A stretch of 64,000 nt of DNA from DAOMFB01 sp963721385 (GTDB lineage: Bacteria > Acidobacteriota > Thermoanaerobaculia > UBA5066): contig CAVRJB010000019.1 of the NCBI GenBank assembly GCA_963721385.1, forward strand, positions 992,001-1,056,000, read 5' to 3'. Under the pieces are notes generated by a model that was given only the letters and a program-made list of their open reading frames with translations, had not been told where the DNA came from and did no database searches. Each line of letters starts with the position of its first letter. Positions within the stretch are counted from its first letter, which is position 1. A program made the translations under genes and the position numbers. Positions 1 through 10,937 of the stretch are shown in pieces.

Positions 1-370
1 GGGCGGCGAGGAGCCACGGAAAGGGGCGGCGCCCGGCCGCGACGATCCTGTCGGCGGGGATTCGATTGCCGTAGAGAAACCGGAGGTAGTTCCCGTGCGG
101 CGAGTGGTCGAGCGGGGCCAGCCCCCACGAGGGCGGCACGAGATCGAGGCCGCGGAGCGCGGAGGCGCCGAGCACCTTCATCAGGGGAGGGTGCTCGAGG
201 TTCAGCCAGTAGGTGCCGTCCCTCACGTACTCGGCGCCGGCGAAGAGGTGGAACGCCTCGTCGAGCGTCGGAGAGTCGTCGCGCTGGTGGTCCCGGACGA
301 GTGCGACGGAGAAGGCGCAGAGTGCGGCGACGCCGATGACCTCCAGTAGCAGCGCCGTTCGTCGTCCCAT
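1..370 (-). CDS. GT39-type (ArnT/PMT-like) membrane glycosyltransferase, N-terminal part
   Basis: The reading frame opens at ATG 370 and runs off the left edge, giving 123 residues. An in-frame TAG lies 12 bases upstream of the ATG, which fixes the start. The protein begins with a hydrophobic helix (residues 6-25), then a DE pair (residues 37-38) in the context SPTLDEAFHLFAGAEYV, and an EHPPLMKVLG stretch near residues 59-68. A first-loop DE pair followed by an E-H-P-P motif is characteristic of polyprenyl-phosphate-sugar dependent glycosyltransferases of family GT39. These transfer a sugar on the outer face of the inner membrane. The acceptor is unknown. It diverges from the malic enzyme gene and lies close to a polysaccharide cluster. 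The family call is good; substrate and length cannot be judged. Confidence 0.75.
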   Translation of the reverse strand, partial: MGRRTALLLEVIGVAALCAFSVALVRDHQRDDSPTLDEAFHLFAGAEYVRDGTYWLNLEHPPLMKVLGASALRGLDLVPPSWGLAPLDHSPHGNYLRFLYGNRIPADRIVAAGRRPFPWLLAA

Positions 371-491
371 CCGCGCATTCTAGGGTTCACCCCTCGAGGC
401 GCGCGGCAGCGGCAGATGCCCCCTGATGCATTTGAACCTGCCAACGTATGAGAGCGGGTGCCTAGAATCCCCGTGGAAGGGGACCAACTCC
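371..491. promoter_or_regulatory. divergent intergenic region with two TAGAAT -10-like boxes
   Basis: This 121-base gap separates the divergent glycosyltransferase and malic enzyme genes. TAGAAT occurs at 463-468 on the plus strand, 23 bases before the malic enzyme ATG. It also occurs at 382-377 on the minus strand, 6 bases before the glycosyltransferase ATG. No convincing -35 element lies 17 bases from either box. A purine-rich GAAGGGGA at 475-482 is the likely ribosome-binding site for the malic enzyme. The promoter assignment is a pattern guess. Confidence 0.3.
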
Positions 492-2747
<2,256 letters not shown>

Positions 2748-2769
2748 CCTGGCGCCTTTTCATGGGATC

Positions 2770-2807
2770 GCGGGGTGAGGTCCTGAACGCCTCGCCCCGC
2801 TTTTCTT
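2770..2807 (+). terminator. rho-independent terminator of the malic enzyme gene
   Basis: GCGGGGTGAGG (2770-2780) pairs with CCTCGCCCCGC (2790-2800) to form an 11-bp stem with one G-T pair and a 9-base loop. TTTTCTT follows immediately at 2801-2807. It lies 22 bases after the malic enzyme stop codon. Confidence 0.85.
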
Positions 2808-2873
2808 CCGGTTCGATCCGTCGGTATCGAACCTCGTCGGCGGCGTGAAGGTGCGGTCCGCTACGATCGGAGC

Positions 2874-4094
2874 GTGGATCCTCTCACCGTCGCGCTCGGC
2901 GCCGCGGCCGCGGCCTGTCTGCCGCCGCTCCTCGACGCGCTCGGACGCTACCGCCGCGCGGCGTGGCCCTCTCCCGCGCCGCCGCCCGGAAAGTGCCCGG
3001 CGCGCGTCCTCGCCCTGATCCCGGCCCGGGCCGAGGGGACACGGATGCTTCCGCTCTGCCGGGACCTGCGACGCGAAGGAGACGCGGCCGGCGTGGCCCT
3101 GGACGTCTGCGTCGTCCTCGATGGCGGGGACGCCCCGGCCGCGGAGGCACTCGCGGCCGAGGGCGTCGGCCCGCTCGTCAAGACGCCCGCGGGGCCGACG
3201 AAGGGCGCGGTGCTCGCGTTCGCGACGGAAGGGCTCGACGCGGACGGGAGGATCGGCGCGGCGGACCTCGTGCTGGTCTTCGACGCCGACATGCGGCTCG
3301 CCAACGGCTTTTTCCGGGACCTCGCCGTGCCGGAGGGATGCGAGGCCTTCCAGCTGCCGGTCCGACCCTTGGGAGCCCCGGCTCCCGGCGCTCCGCGCGT
3401 CGAGGCGCTCTCTCTCGCGGCGGCACTCGTCGACGACCTCTCGCGCGACGAGGAGGGGCTTCCCGTCCGTCTCCGCGGGAAAGCGATGGGGTTCTCGCCG
3501 CGCGCCTGGCGGCTCGGGCCGGCGGCGGCGCTCCGGACGACGGCCGAGGATTCCGAGGCGACGCTCGCGCTCGCGGCGGCCGGCGTTCGCGTCCGGGCGC
3601 TTCCCAAGCCGTTCGCCTTCGACGAGCCTGCGGCCGGCGCCACGGCGATGGCGGCCTCGCGGGCGCGGTGGCTCGGCGGCCAGACGAAGCTCCTCGTGAC
3701 CGGCTTCGCGAAGCTCCTCGCGATCGCGGCGCGGAGCCCGCGTGGAGCGTTCGTCCTCGCGGCGGACGTCTTCCTCCGCCCGAGGGCGTTCGTCTGGCTC
3801 TTTCTCGCCGCGGCCGCGCTTTTCGCGGACGCCGTCCTCGTCTTTCTTGCGGTGACGTTTCGCGTCGGCGGTCTCGCATTCACGCTCGCGGCGCTCCTCT
3901 CCGCCGGGGCCAAGGCCGCGCTCGTCGCCGAGGCGATGACGCTTGGCGCGGTCCGGAGCCGGATCGGCACGCCGCCGGAGGTCCCGCCGGTCGCCTTCGC
4001 GGACCTTCGTGCGGCGCTCGGCGTCTGGCTGAGGGCCGCCGCGAAGGCGCTGAAAGCGCCTTCCGACTGGCACCGCGCGAGGCCCGCCGCGTGA
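2874..4094 (+). CDS. membrane-associated family 2 glycosyltransferase
   Basis: The 406-residue product has a first hydrophobic segment (residues 3-20), a GT-A-type catalytic domain, and at least two C-terminal membrane helices (about residues 290-350). The domain begins around VLALIPARAEGT, where typical GT2 enzymes have a nucleotide-sugar binding strand. It contains a DADMR sequence near residue 140, equivalent to the metal-binding D-x-D. The sugar donor and acceptor cannot be read from sequence. Translation starts at GTG 2874. Its TGA overlaps the GTG of the next gene by 4 bases, so the two are translationally coupled, and the whole 2874-6576 set probably forms one surface polysaccharide operon. 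Confidence 0.8.
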   Translation: MDPLTVALGAAAAACLPPLLDALGRYRRAAWPSPAPPPGKCPARVLALIPARAEGTRMLPLCRDLRREGDAAGVALDVCVVLDGGDAPAAEALAAEGVGPLVKTPAGPTKGAVLAFATEGLDADGRIGAADLVLVFDADMRLANGFFRDLAVPEGCEAFQLPVRPLGAPAPGAPRVEALSLAAALVDDLSRDEEGLPVRLRGKAMGFSPRAWRLGPAAALRTTAEDSEATLALAAAGVRVRALPKPFAFDEPAAGATAMAASRARWLGGQTKLLVTGFAKLLAIAARSPRGAFVLAADVFLRPRAFVWLFLAAAALFADAVLVFLAVTFRVGGLAFTLAALLSAGAKAALVAEAMTLGAVRSRIGTPPEVPPVAFADLRAALGVWLRAAAKALKAPSDWHRARPAA

Positions 4095-5197
4095 AGGCGC
4101 TTCTCGTCGTCCCGCGTCTCCCGGGAACCGGATACACCGGGGACCGGCTCCGCGCCGGAATCCACGCGGCCGCGCTCGCGCGGGCCGGATTCGAGGTCTC
4201 ATTCGCGAGCGCCCCGGCCCCGGGGTTCTTCGGCGCGGGGCTGGGCCTCGTCCGGGCGCTCGTGTCGGGCGGGCCGTTGCAGTCGGCCCTCTTCTCGGGA
4301 GGCTGGCGGGACGCGCTTTCCGGGGCCGCCCGCGACGCGGGTCTCGTCGTCGTCCTCCTGCCGCAGAGGCTGCCGGCGACCGTGCGGGAGCATCTGCCGG
4401 CTGCTCCCGCCGTCTTCGACTACATCGACGCCCTCGGCTTCGCCGCGAGGCAGGCGGCCTCGGCGGACCGGGCGGCCTGGCGGAGGCTCTACTGGCGTTT
4501 CGATGCGCCCCGGCTGGAGGGCGCCGAACGGGAGTCTGCCGGGCGGGCGAGCGTCCTCATGGCGACGACTCCGGCGGATGCCAGGCACCTTCCGGCCGGG
4601 ACAGAGTCGGTCCCGAACGGCGTCGAGATCTTGCCGCTCGCGGAGCGGGCGCGGGGACCGGTCGTGGCCTTCACCGGGCGGCTGCGATACCGTCCGAACG
4701 AGTTGGCGGTTGAGACTCTGCTCTCCGAGGCGTGGCCGCGCGTGCGGCACGCTTTTCCCGCCGCCGAGCTCCGCCTCGGCGGGGCGGACGCGCCGGCGCA
4801 CCTCACCCGGCGCCACGGCCGGGACGGCGTGACGGTCACGAGCCCGGTCTCCGACATGCCGGCGTTCCTCCGCGAGGCGCGCGTCGCGGCGGTCCCCGTC
4901 GACCTCGGCACGGGGACGCCGAACAAGCTCTTCGAGGCGTTCGAGGCAGGCTGCGCCGTGGTCGCCACGCCGGCGGCTCTCGCGCGGGCTGCGGACGGCG
5001 AGAGCGTCCCGCCCGGCCGGGTGGCGTCGTCGCCGGCCGAGGTGGCCGCCGCGATCGTCCACTACCTGGGTCAGCCAGAGGCGGCCGCCATGGACGGTCG
5101 CGCCGGCCGCGTGTGGGTCGAGGCCCACGCCGACCGGGAAAAGACCCTTGCGGCACTCGCGGCGCTCTATGCGCGGGCGCTCGGGGGGCGCGCGTGA
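4091..5197 (+). CDS. family 4 (GT-B) glycosyltransferase
   Basis: The 368-residue cytoplasmic protein has a GT-B layout. The N-terminal half opens with KALLVVPRLPGTGYTGDRLR, a typical glycine-rich acceptor-side loop. The C-terminal half contains VVAFTGRLRYRPNE (about residue 190) and a donor-binding segment GTGTPNKLFEAFEAGCAVVAT (about residues 272-292). That segment has the E-x7-E-like spacing and P-x-K-x-F-E-A pattern of GT4 enzymes. It probably transfers a sugar during assembly of the polysaccharide made by this operon. It starts at GTG 4091 overlapping the preceding TGA, and its own TGA overlaps the GTG of the sugar-phosphate transferase. Confidence 0.8.
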   Translation: MKALLVVPRLPGTGYTGDRLRAGIHAAALARAGFEVSFASAPAPGFFGAGLGLVRALVSGGPLQSALFSGGWRDALSGAARDAGLVVVLLPQRLPATVREHLPAAPAVFDYIDALGFAARQAASADRAAWRRLYWRFDAPRLEGAERESAGRASVLMATTPADARHLPAGTESVPNGVEILPLAERARGPVVAFTGRLRYRPNELAVETLLSEAWPRVRHAFPAAELRLGGADAPAHLTRRHGRDGVTVTSPVSDMPAFLREARVAAVPVDLGTGTPNKLFEAFEAGCAVVATPAALARAADGESVPPGRVASSPAEVAAAIVHYLGQPEAAAMDGRAGRVWVEAHADREKTLAALAALYARALGGRA

Positions 5198-6576
5198 GGC
5201 CTCGCGGGCGGAAGGCCGGGAGGACCCTCGTCCTCGCGCTCGGCGACTCGGTCACCGCGTGCATCGTGTTCGTTCTCGTCGTCGCGCTCCGCCGGAACGT
5301 CCCGCTCCCGTTCACGAAGGAGCTTCTCCCCGAGCAGAGGGTCCCGCTGGAGCTGTTCCCGTGGCTCGTCTGCGTGGCGGCGGCGGCGCTCCTCGCCCTC
5401 ACTCTCGCCGGGACGTACGACGAGCCCGCCGCGTCGGTCCGGGAGCGCGGAGGCCTCCTCGTGTCGGCCCTTCTTGCGGCGGCGTTCCTCGTGGCGGTCT
5501 ATTTTTTCGCGGGCCGCGCGCTGCCGCGCACGGTCATTCTGATCTTCGCTCCGGTCCTCTGGCAGGCGCTCGAGCTCTGGAGGCTCGCGGCTGCGCGGCT
5601 CGTGCCGATCGGCGTGAGACCCGTGATCGTCCTCGGGGACGGTGAAGACGCGGAAAGCGCCGCGGCCGCGCTCGCCTCCGGCGCCATCACCGGCCACCGG
5701 CTCCTCCTCTTCCGGAGGGACTTCGACTTTCTCCGTCCATCGCGTCGAGAGGAAGGCGCGCTGCTCTCCCGCGACGGGCTCGACGCGTTGCTCGCGGCCG
5801 AGGGCCCGGTGGACCTCGTCTTCGCGTCGTCCCGGCCGGAGGACCGGCTGGTTCTCGTCGGCCTCCTCGAGCGGAGCCTGGAGCACGACTTCGACCTCTG
5901 GATCGTGCCGGGCCTGACGGACGTCGTCGCGACGCGCGTCGTGACGCGCTCCCTCGGCGACCTCCCGCTCATGCCGGTGGCGACTCGCGGAGCGGGGCTC
6001 GCCGCGCGGACGCTCCGACGCACCATCGACCTGACCCTCGGGACCGTCCTTCTGGTCCTCTCGATCCCGTTCCTCGCGGTCGTCAGCCTCACGGTGGTCC
6101 TCGAGAGCCGCGGGCCGGCGTGGCTGAAGCAGCGGCGTGTGGGCCTCCACGGCGTCCCGTTCGACCTCTGGAAGGTCCGGACGATGCGCGAAGGAGCGGA
6201 GGCCGGGACCGGGCCGACGCTCGCGGCGGCGGACGACGACCGGACGACGCGCGTCGGACGGCTCCTCCGGAAGTCACGGCTCGACGAGCTGCCGCAGCTT
6301 CTCCACGTCGTGGGCGGCCGGATGAGCCTCATCGGTCCGCGTCCGGAGCGGCCGGAGTTCGTCGCGGAGTTCGAGCTGCAGGTGCCGGCCTACCGCCTCC
6401 GGCACGCGCTGAAGCCGGGGATCACGGGCCTCGCGCAGGTCATGGGGGCGTACGCCACGAAGCCCGACGTGAAGCTCCGGTACGACCTCGGCTACCTCTT
6501 CCACTGGAGCCCGTTCCTCGACCTCTTCATCCTCCTCCGAACGATCGTGACCGTCCTGAAGGGGACGGGGGTCTAG
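5194..6576 (+). CDS. polyprenyl-phosphate glycosyl-1-phosphate transferase (initiating sugar transferase)
   Basis: Enzymes of this WbaP/WcaJ family transfer hexose-1-phosphate from a nucleotide sugar to undecaprenyl phosphate, the first committed step of exopolysaccharide or O-antigen repeat assembly at the inner membrane. The 460-residue protein has about five N-terminal helices, a central CoA-binding-like soluble region, one helix (about residues 280-300) and a C-terminal catalytic domain. That domain has the conserved KVRTMR, KSRLDELPQL and SLIGPRPERPEF motifs, then GITGLAQV near the C-terminus. It starts at GTG 5194, overlapping the previous stop. It ends 4 bases before the convergent O-antigen ligase-like gene, with which it presumably works. 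Confidence 0.92.
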   Translation: MRPRGRKAGRTLVLALGDSVTACIVFVLVVALRRNVPLPFTKELLPEQRVPLELFPWLVCVAAAALLALTLAGTYDEPAASVRERGGLLVSALLAAAFLVAVYFFAGRALPRTVILIFAPVLWQALELWRLAAARLVPIGVRPVIVLGDGEDAESAAAALASGAITGHRLLLFRRDFDFLRPSRREEGALLSRDGLDALLAAEGPVDLVFASSRPEDRLVLVGLLERSLEHDFDLWIVPGLTDVVATRVVTRSLGDLPLMPVATRGAGLAARTLRRTIDLTLGTVLLVLSIPFLAVVSLTVVLESRGPAWLKQRRVGLHGVPFDLWKVRTMREGAEAGTGPTLAAADDDRTTRVGRLLRKSRLDELPQLLHVVGGRMSLIGPRPERPEFVAEFELQVPAYRLRHALKPGITGLAQVMGAYATKPDVKLRYDLGYLFHWSPFLDLFILLRTIVTVLKGTGV

Positions 6577-6580
6577 CCCC

Positions 6581-8485
6581 TCAGAGCTTCGGGGCGAGAC
6601 CGTCGGGGAGGTCGGGGGGCCTGCCCCCCTCTCGGAGGCGGATCTCCGCGTCCTTGATCGACTGCTTCATCGAGGCGGCGTCGACCGCCGGCGGGAGCGC
6701 CCAGATGAGCCGCGGGAGGATCCAGATCGATCGACGCCAGAACTGGAACGCCTTTTCCCGCGCCTCGGGGCTTCCCTGGGACGCGACGAGGGCCAGGTTG
6801 AAGTCGGTCTCGGCGCGCTCCTCGATCGACAGCGACCTCAGGTAGGCGAGGAATGCGTTCTCCCAGTCGCGTTCGAGCCGATAGCTGGAGCCGAGGGCCA
6901 TCCAGCCGGTGGTGCTCCGGCTCCGGAGGTCGAGCGCTCGGCGAAGCTGGCGCCGGGCAGAGTCGTTCATTTCGGAGCGGTCGCCGCCCTCGAGAAGGCC
7001 CGCCCCGCGGAGTCGGCTTTCACCGTCGGCCTGGAGCCACCCCGCCCAGAAGCGAAGGCCGACGGTGGCCGTCATACCGACGAAGAGAAGGGAAAGAAAG
7101 GCGGCGACGGGCGCGGCGGACGACTTCCGCGGGCCCGGCCGCGCTCCGCTTTCCGAAACGCGCCGGAAGGCGAGCCCGGCGACGTATCCGAAGGGTCCCG
7201 AGACCACGGCGAGCCGGAGCGGAAAGCTGGCGACGGAAAGGACCCCGAACGCCGACAGGAGCACGAAGAGCTCTTCGGCACCAACGGGCGGCCTCGCGCC
7301 CTCCGCACGCTCTCGGCGGGACGCGCGAGCGAGCCCGGTCGCGAGAACCCCCGCCGAGCCGAGCGCGAGAAGCGCCGCCGGAAGCCCGCATTCGGCGGCG
7401 AGGGTCAGGGGGTCGCAATGGGCGTTCTCGAAATGCGCGGCGTCGGACGAGTGGACGAGCCGGCGGCCCGTCCGTTCCTCGGCGCGGAGCCGGGCCGGAA
7501 CGAAGGCGTTCTCGAACGCTCCGGGCCCGACGCCGAGGAGCGGATGGGCCCGGATCATTTCGGCGGCGGCGAAAAAGCCGATGTCGCGCTGGGTCGTCGC
7601 CTTCGCCATCTGGCCCCGGGCCAGCTGGTCAGCCTTCACGAAGGCCCGCCGGCCGGCGCCGGTCACGCCGAGCACGGCTGCGACGACGAGGAGGCCGGCG
7701 GCGAACGCTTTCCACCGGGCGCGGAAGTCCATGAGCAGATGCAGCGCCCAGCCGGCGAGGAACGCAACGAGCGGGGCGATCGCCTCCGCGACGCCGAGCC
7801 CGAGCAGGACGAGGAGGAGGCCGGCGCCCGCGACGAGGCGCCGCCGGAGGGATGCCGCTCCGGTCACGCGCATCCAGAGGAGGAGAGCGGGAAAGACCAA
7901 CGCCGCCGCGACGTCCCCGGGGTTTCCGATCAACGCCGCGGCGTGGAACCGCGGCTCGACGGCGGGAATCTCGAGAACACGGAAGATCCCCGGGAAACGC
8001 TGGAGCGCGGCGAGAAGGCCGGTGAAGGCGCCGGCGATCGCGAGCAGCCCGAGCGCGCGCGGCGCGCAGGCCTCGCCGGCCTTCGACGCGCCGGCGATCG
8101 CCAGGACGAGAGGAGCGAGAACCGCCGCCGACGCCAGCGGATCGACGCGGTGGGCGTTGAGGAGACCGGAGAGGACGGCGAGCCCGAGTGTCGACGCGAG
8201 GAGCAGGACGACGGCCCGCGGGAGAGGGGAGCCGTCCGCGGGCGGCAGGCCCTGCGGCCGCCGGAGCGCCGTGACGATGAGGCCCGCAAGAGCCAGCGCC
8301 CCGCCTGCGGCCGTGGCGAGGAGCTTCGAGTCGCGGAGGAGCCCGGAAGAGAACGAGGAGTAGAAGGCGTGCGGCAGGGCGAGGGCGACGAAGATGCCGA
8401 GCGGGACGAGGAGCGCTTCGATCCCCTCGCTCCCCGCGGTCGCCGGGGCCGGGCGGCCAGGGCCGGTCGACTTCTTCGGCGGCAT
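6581..8485 (-). CDS. O-antigen ligase/polymerase family protein with TPR-like tail
   Basis: The 634-residue protein begins with a short charged tail and then about eleven to twelve membrane helices (about residues 25-480). The Wzy_C/WaaL signature region reads FFAAAEMIRAHPLLGVGPGA, with ENAF following, which is the periplasmic loop typical of O-antigen ligases and some polymerases. After the last helix the C-terminal 130 residues are soluble and helical (LRRALDLRSRSTTGWMALG and onward), resembling tetratricopeptide repeats often found in this family. It would polymerise or ligate the undecaprenyl-linked glycan made by the convergent operon at 2874-6576. Ligase and polymerase cannot be told apart by sequence alone. 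Confidence 0.82.
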   Translation of the reverse strand: MPPKKSTGPGRPAPATAGSEGIEALLVPLGIFVALALPHAFYSSFSSGLLRDSKLLATAAGGALALAGLIVTALRRPQGLPPADGSPLPRAVVLLLASTLGLAVLSGLLNAHRVDPLASAAVLAPLVLAIAGASKAGEACAPRALGLLAIAGAFTGLLAALQRFPGIFRVLEIPAVEPRFHAAALIGNPGDVAAALVFPALLLWMRVTGAASLRRRLVAGAGLLLVLLGLGVAEAIAPLVAFLAGWALHLLMDFRARWKAFAAGLLVVAAVLGVTGAGRRAFVKADQLARGQMAKATTQRDIGFFAAAEMIRAHPLLGVGPGAFENAFVPARLRAEERTGRRLVHSSDAAHFENAHCDPLTLAAECGLPAALLALGSAGVLATGLARASRRERAEGARPPVGAEELFVLLSAFGVLSVASFPLRLAVVSGPFGYVAGLAFRRVSESGARPGPRKSSAAPVAAFLSLLFVGMTATVGLRFWAGWLQADGESRLRGAGLLEGGDRSEMNDSARRQLRRALDLRSRSTTGWMALGSSYRLERDWENAFLAYLRSLSIEERAETDFNLALVASQGSPEAREKAFQFWRRSIWILPRLIWALPPAVDAASMKQSIKDAEIRLREGGRPPDLPDGLAPKL

Positions 8486-8513
8486 TTTCCGGAGAATAGC
8501 CCGGGCGCGAGCT

Positions 8514-9599
8514 TCAGCGCGCGGCGGAAGACAGGCGATGGAGGCTCAGTACTTTCAGCAGAAAGCCGCCATGGGCATGGCGAGAAAGCTCAGCCGGGCG
8601 AAGCAGCCGGAGTCCCCATCGCATCAACGGCCGGCGGCGGACCCGGCGAGAGGGCTCCGTTTCTTCGAAGGTGAAGACGTCGACGACATACCGCCTGTCG
8701 AGGACGGAGTGGCGAAGCCGTCCGAGCGGCACGAGAGGCCCGGCTTCGCGGCCGGCGGCAGGCCCCCATTCCTTTCGAAGGATCTCTTCAGGCCGTTTCT
8801 TCTTGCGAACGGGAAACAGCGGAGTGACGAGCTGCCCGGGCACGAGGTGCCGATCCTCGACGAGGACCAGCCGGCCGCGGCGGAGCGCGAGGCCGGTCAC
8901 GAACCGGAGCACCGTCGTCTTCTTCCTCTTCGCGGCCCGCGGATACTGCTCCGGCCGTCCCTCCCGTGCTGCCGCGCACGCGTTCCCGAGGGGGCACTCG
9001 CCGCAGAGGGGCGCGCGAGGCTTACAGACCATCGCCCCCAGCTCCATCACGGCCTGGTTGAAGTCGCCGGGCGAGTCGGGGTCGAGGAGGGCGTCGGCCA
9101 GCTCCCGGACGCGGGCGAGGCCGCGCGGCGTCTTCGGGTCGACGCGGAGCGCGAAGAGGCGTGAGATCACGCGGACGACGTTCCCGTCGACGACGGCGGC
9201 GGCCTCGCCGAAGCAGATGGACGCAACGGCCGCCGCCGTGTACGGACCGACGCCCGGCAGCTTTTCGAGCTTGCTGGCCGATTCCGGGAAAGAGCCGCCG
9301 GAAGCCGCCACGGCCCGCGCCGCCCGGTGGAGGTTCCGGGCGCGCGTGTAGTAACCGAGGCCGCTCCATTCCGCGAGGACCTCGCGCTCGGAAGCCCGAG
9401 CCAGCGCCTCCACGTCGGGGAAGCGCCGGAGGAAGCGCCGCCAGCGCGGCGTCACCGTGGCGACGGTCGTCTGCTGGAGCATGACCTCGGAGACCCAGAC
9501 CGGGTACGGGTCTTTCGTCCGCCGCCACGGGAGGTCGCGGGCGCTCTTTTGGTACCAGGCGACAAGGGCTCGGCGAGTCGGCGCGACGGGTCGCAGCAC
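8514..9599 (-). CDS. mutY: A/G-specific adenine DNA glycosylase MutY
   Basis: MutY removes adenine mispaired with 8-oxoguanine or guanine. The 361-residue protein carries the family features in order: WRRTKDPYPVWVSEVMLQQT with the catalytic Glu before MLQQT, a helix-hairpin-helix LEKLPGVGPYTAAAVAS, and the catalytic Asp in VDGNVVRVISR. The 4Fe-4S cluster motif C-x6-C-x2-C-x5-C lies in CKPRAPLCGECPLGNAC. A C-terminal NUDIX-like domain recognises 8-oxoG (LRHSVLDRRYVVDVF region). Length matches the family (about 350). It sits 16 bases after the sigma factor gene on the same strand, with no obvious functional link. Confidence 0.96.
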   Translation of the reverse strand: MLRPVAPTRRALVAWYQKSARDLPWRRTKDPYPVWVSEVMLQQTTVATVTPRWRRFLRRFPDVEALARASEREVLAEWSGLGYYTRARNLHRAARAVAASGGSFPESASKLEKLPGVGPYTAAAVASICFGEAAAVVDGNVVRVISRLFALRVDPKTPRGLARVRELADALLDPDSPGDFNQAVMELGAMVCKPRAPLCGECPLGNACAAAREGRPEQYPRAAKRKKTTVLRFVTGLALRRGRLVLVEDRHLVPGQLVTPLFPVRKKKRPEEILRKEWGPAAGREAGPLVPLGRLRHSVLDRRYVVDVFTFEETEPSRRVRRRPLMRWGLRLLRPAELSRHAHGGFLLKVLSLHRLSSAAR

Positions 9600-9615
9600 G
9601 GCGCGGTCCCCGGCG

Positions 9616-10218
9616 TCAGTCGAGCTGTTTCCGGAGGCGGATCAGCCCCTGCCGGATCCGCGTCTTCACCGTCCCGAGGGGCTGTTTCAGCATCGTCGCG
9701 ATCTCCACGTGCGTCAGCCCCCGGAAGAACGCCAGCTCGACCGCAATCCGCTGCGCGGAAGGGAGCGTCTTCATCGCGTCCTTGAGGACGTCGCGGGTCT
9801 GGCGGAACGAGGCGACCTGGTCGGGGGAGGCCTCCTCGTCGAGTGGGTCGAGCTTCACGGCGGGGTCGTCGAACGAGATCGTCCGGTCCTCCCGGCGGTG
9901 GCGGGCGCGGAGGCGATCGATGGCCCGGGACCGGGCCACCGTGAAGATCCACGCGGGGGGCGATCCGCGCGACGGGTCGTAGCGGTCGGCCTGCTGCCAG
10001 ATCTGCCAGAAGGCGTCGAGAGTGACGTCCTCGGCCTCCTCGGCGTTCTGGAGGACCTTCCAGACGAGCGAGTTCACGGGCGCCGAGTAGCGTCCGTAGA
10101 GAACCTCGAGCGCGGCGGCATCGCCCCCCCGGATCCTCTCGAGAAGAGCCAGGTCCGAGACGCCGCCGTCATGTCGCGAGTCGGCTGCACGACCGGGGGT
10201 CTCGTTCGTCCGGGACAT
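9616..10218 (-). CDS. ECF-type RNA polymerase sigma factor
   Basis: This 200-residue protein has only sigma regions 2 and 4, as in extracytoplasmic-function sigma factors. Region 2 spans about residues 40-105 and includes EDVTLDAFWQIWQQ and AWIFTVARSRAIDRLR. After a linker, region 4 is at about residues 140-198 with LPSAQRIAVELAFFRG and the helix-turn-helix HVEIATMLKQPLGTVKTRI. The P-x-A-W-x-x-x-x-A-R-x-R-x-x-D-R-L-R pattern resembles SigK-type ECF factors, which usually have a membrane anti-sigma factor. No anti-sigma gene is adjacent: MutY lies downstream and a CBM9-like protein upstream. The signal it answers to is unknown. Confidence 0.92.
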   Translation of the reverse strand: MSRTNETPGRAADSRHDGGVSDLALLERIRGGDAAALEVLYGRYSAPVNSLVWKVLQNAEEAEDVTLDAFWQIWQQADRYDPSRGSPPAWIFTVARSRAIDRLRARHRREDRTISFDDPAVKLDPLDEEASPDQVASFRQTRDVLKDAMKTLPSAQRIAVELAFFRGLTHVEIATMLKQPLGTVKTRIRQGLIRLRKQLD

Positions 10219-10229
10219 GCCCGATGAGA

Positions 10230-10937
10230 TTAGCAGGCCGGTTCGAGCGATGCGGGCGGCACGTCGAAGAGGATCCGTGCGAAGCGCGAGGGGACGTGAA
10301 AATCGGGCGGCGACGCGCGGAATGTCGGGGAGAGCGCCTGGAACCGCGTTGTCCGGCCCCGCGCGATCCGGTAGGCGTTGAGGCGCCGCTCGTCACCGAG
10401 CGACGGCGGAAGCCCCGAGGCCGAGAGCGACCTCCACGGCACCTCGATCCGGCAGCGCCACCGCGTCCACGCCGCGGGGGGCGCACCCGCCGGCTCGCCC
10501 GCGACGTCGACGGTGAGCCCTTCCGGGAGGTGGCCCGGGGCGAGCGTCCAGGTGGCGCGGCTCCCGTCGGGGTTCCGGACCTCGGCGCCGTAGCGCTCGC
10601 CGGCCGGGTTGACGACGATCTCCAGGTAGGCCGCGGGATCGCCCGGATCGGCCACGAAGAGCTCCACGCACTCGTCCTCGTAGACGGGCCCACCCGCGGG
10701 CGAGGTCACCTTGAGCGGCGGCTCCGCCTCGGCTTCGAAGACGACGGCGAGGATGCGCGGCGACGCGGCGAGGGCGACGAGCGTCCGCGGACCCGCGTCC
10801 GGCGAGCCGCCGACGTCGAGGAGGGGGACACGCGCGACCCCGGCGAGCTCCGGGCCGAGACGTCCGTCCGGGACGAGCGAGATCCGGAGCATGGGGATCC
10901 CGGCCGCGGGGGAAGGGCCGGGAGGAGTCACGCCCAT
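10230..10937 (-). CDS. carbohydrate-binding family 9-like (CBM9/DOMON-type) protein
   Basis: The 235-residue product resembles the beta-sandwich of CBM9-like proteins. A strand pattern around VVFEAEAEPP is followed by the hallmark EDECVELFVADPGD, YLEIVVNPAG, a tryptophan-rich WTRWRCRIEVPW strand, and a terminal RFARILFDV. Such modules usually bind sugars or glycosides and are often exported, but no signal peptide is visible here. The predicted start (ATG 10937) overlaps the end of the CHAD gene by 10 bases. An internal ATG at 10892 is an alternative that removes 15 Pro-rich residues. Function beyond fold is unknown. Confidence 0.65.
   Translation of the reverse strand: MGVTPPGPSPAAGIPMLRISLVPDGRLGPELAGVARVPLLDVGGSPDAGPRTLVALAASPRILAVVFEAEAEPPLKVTSPAGGPVYEDECVELFVADPGDPAAYLEIVVNPAGERYGAEVRNPDGSRATWTLAPGHLPEGLTVDVAGEPAGAPPAAWTRWRCRIEVPWRSLSASGLPPSLGDERRLNAYRIARGRTTRFQALSPTFRASPPDFHVPSRFARILFDVPPASLEPAC

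Noticed and set aside
9616..10937. Possible sigma/anti-sigma pair with the CBM9-like gene
   Set aside because: The neighbouring protein has no membrane helix or zinc-binding H-x3-C-x2-C motif expected of an anti-sigma factor.
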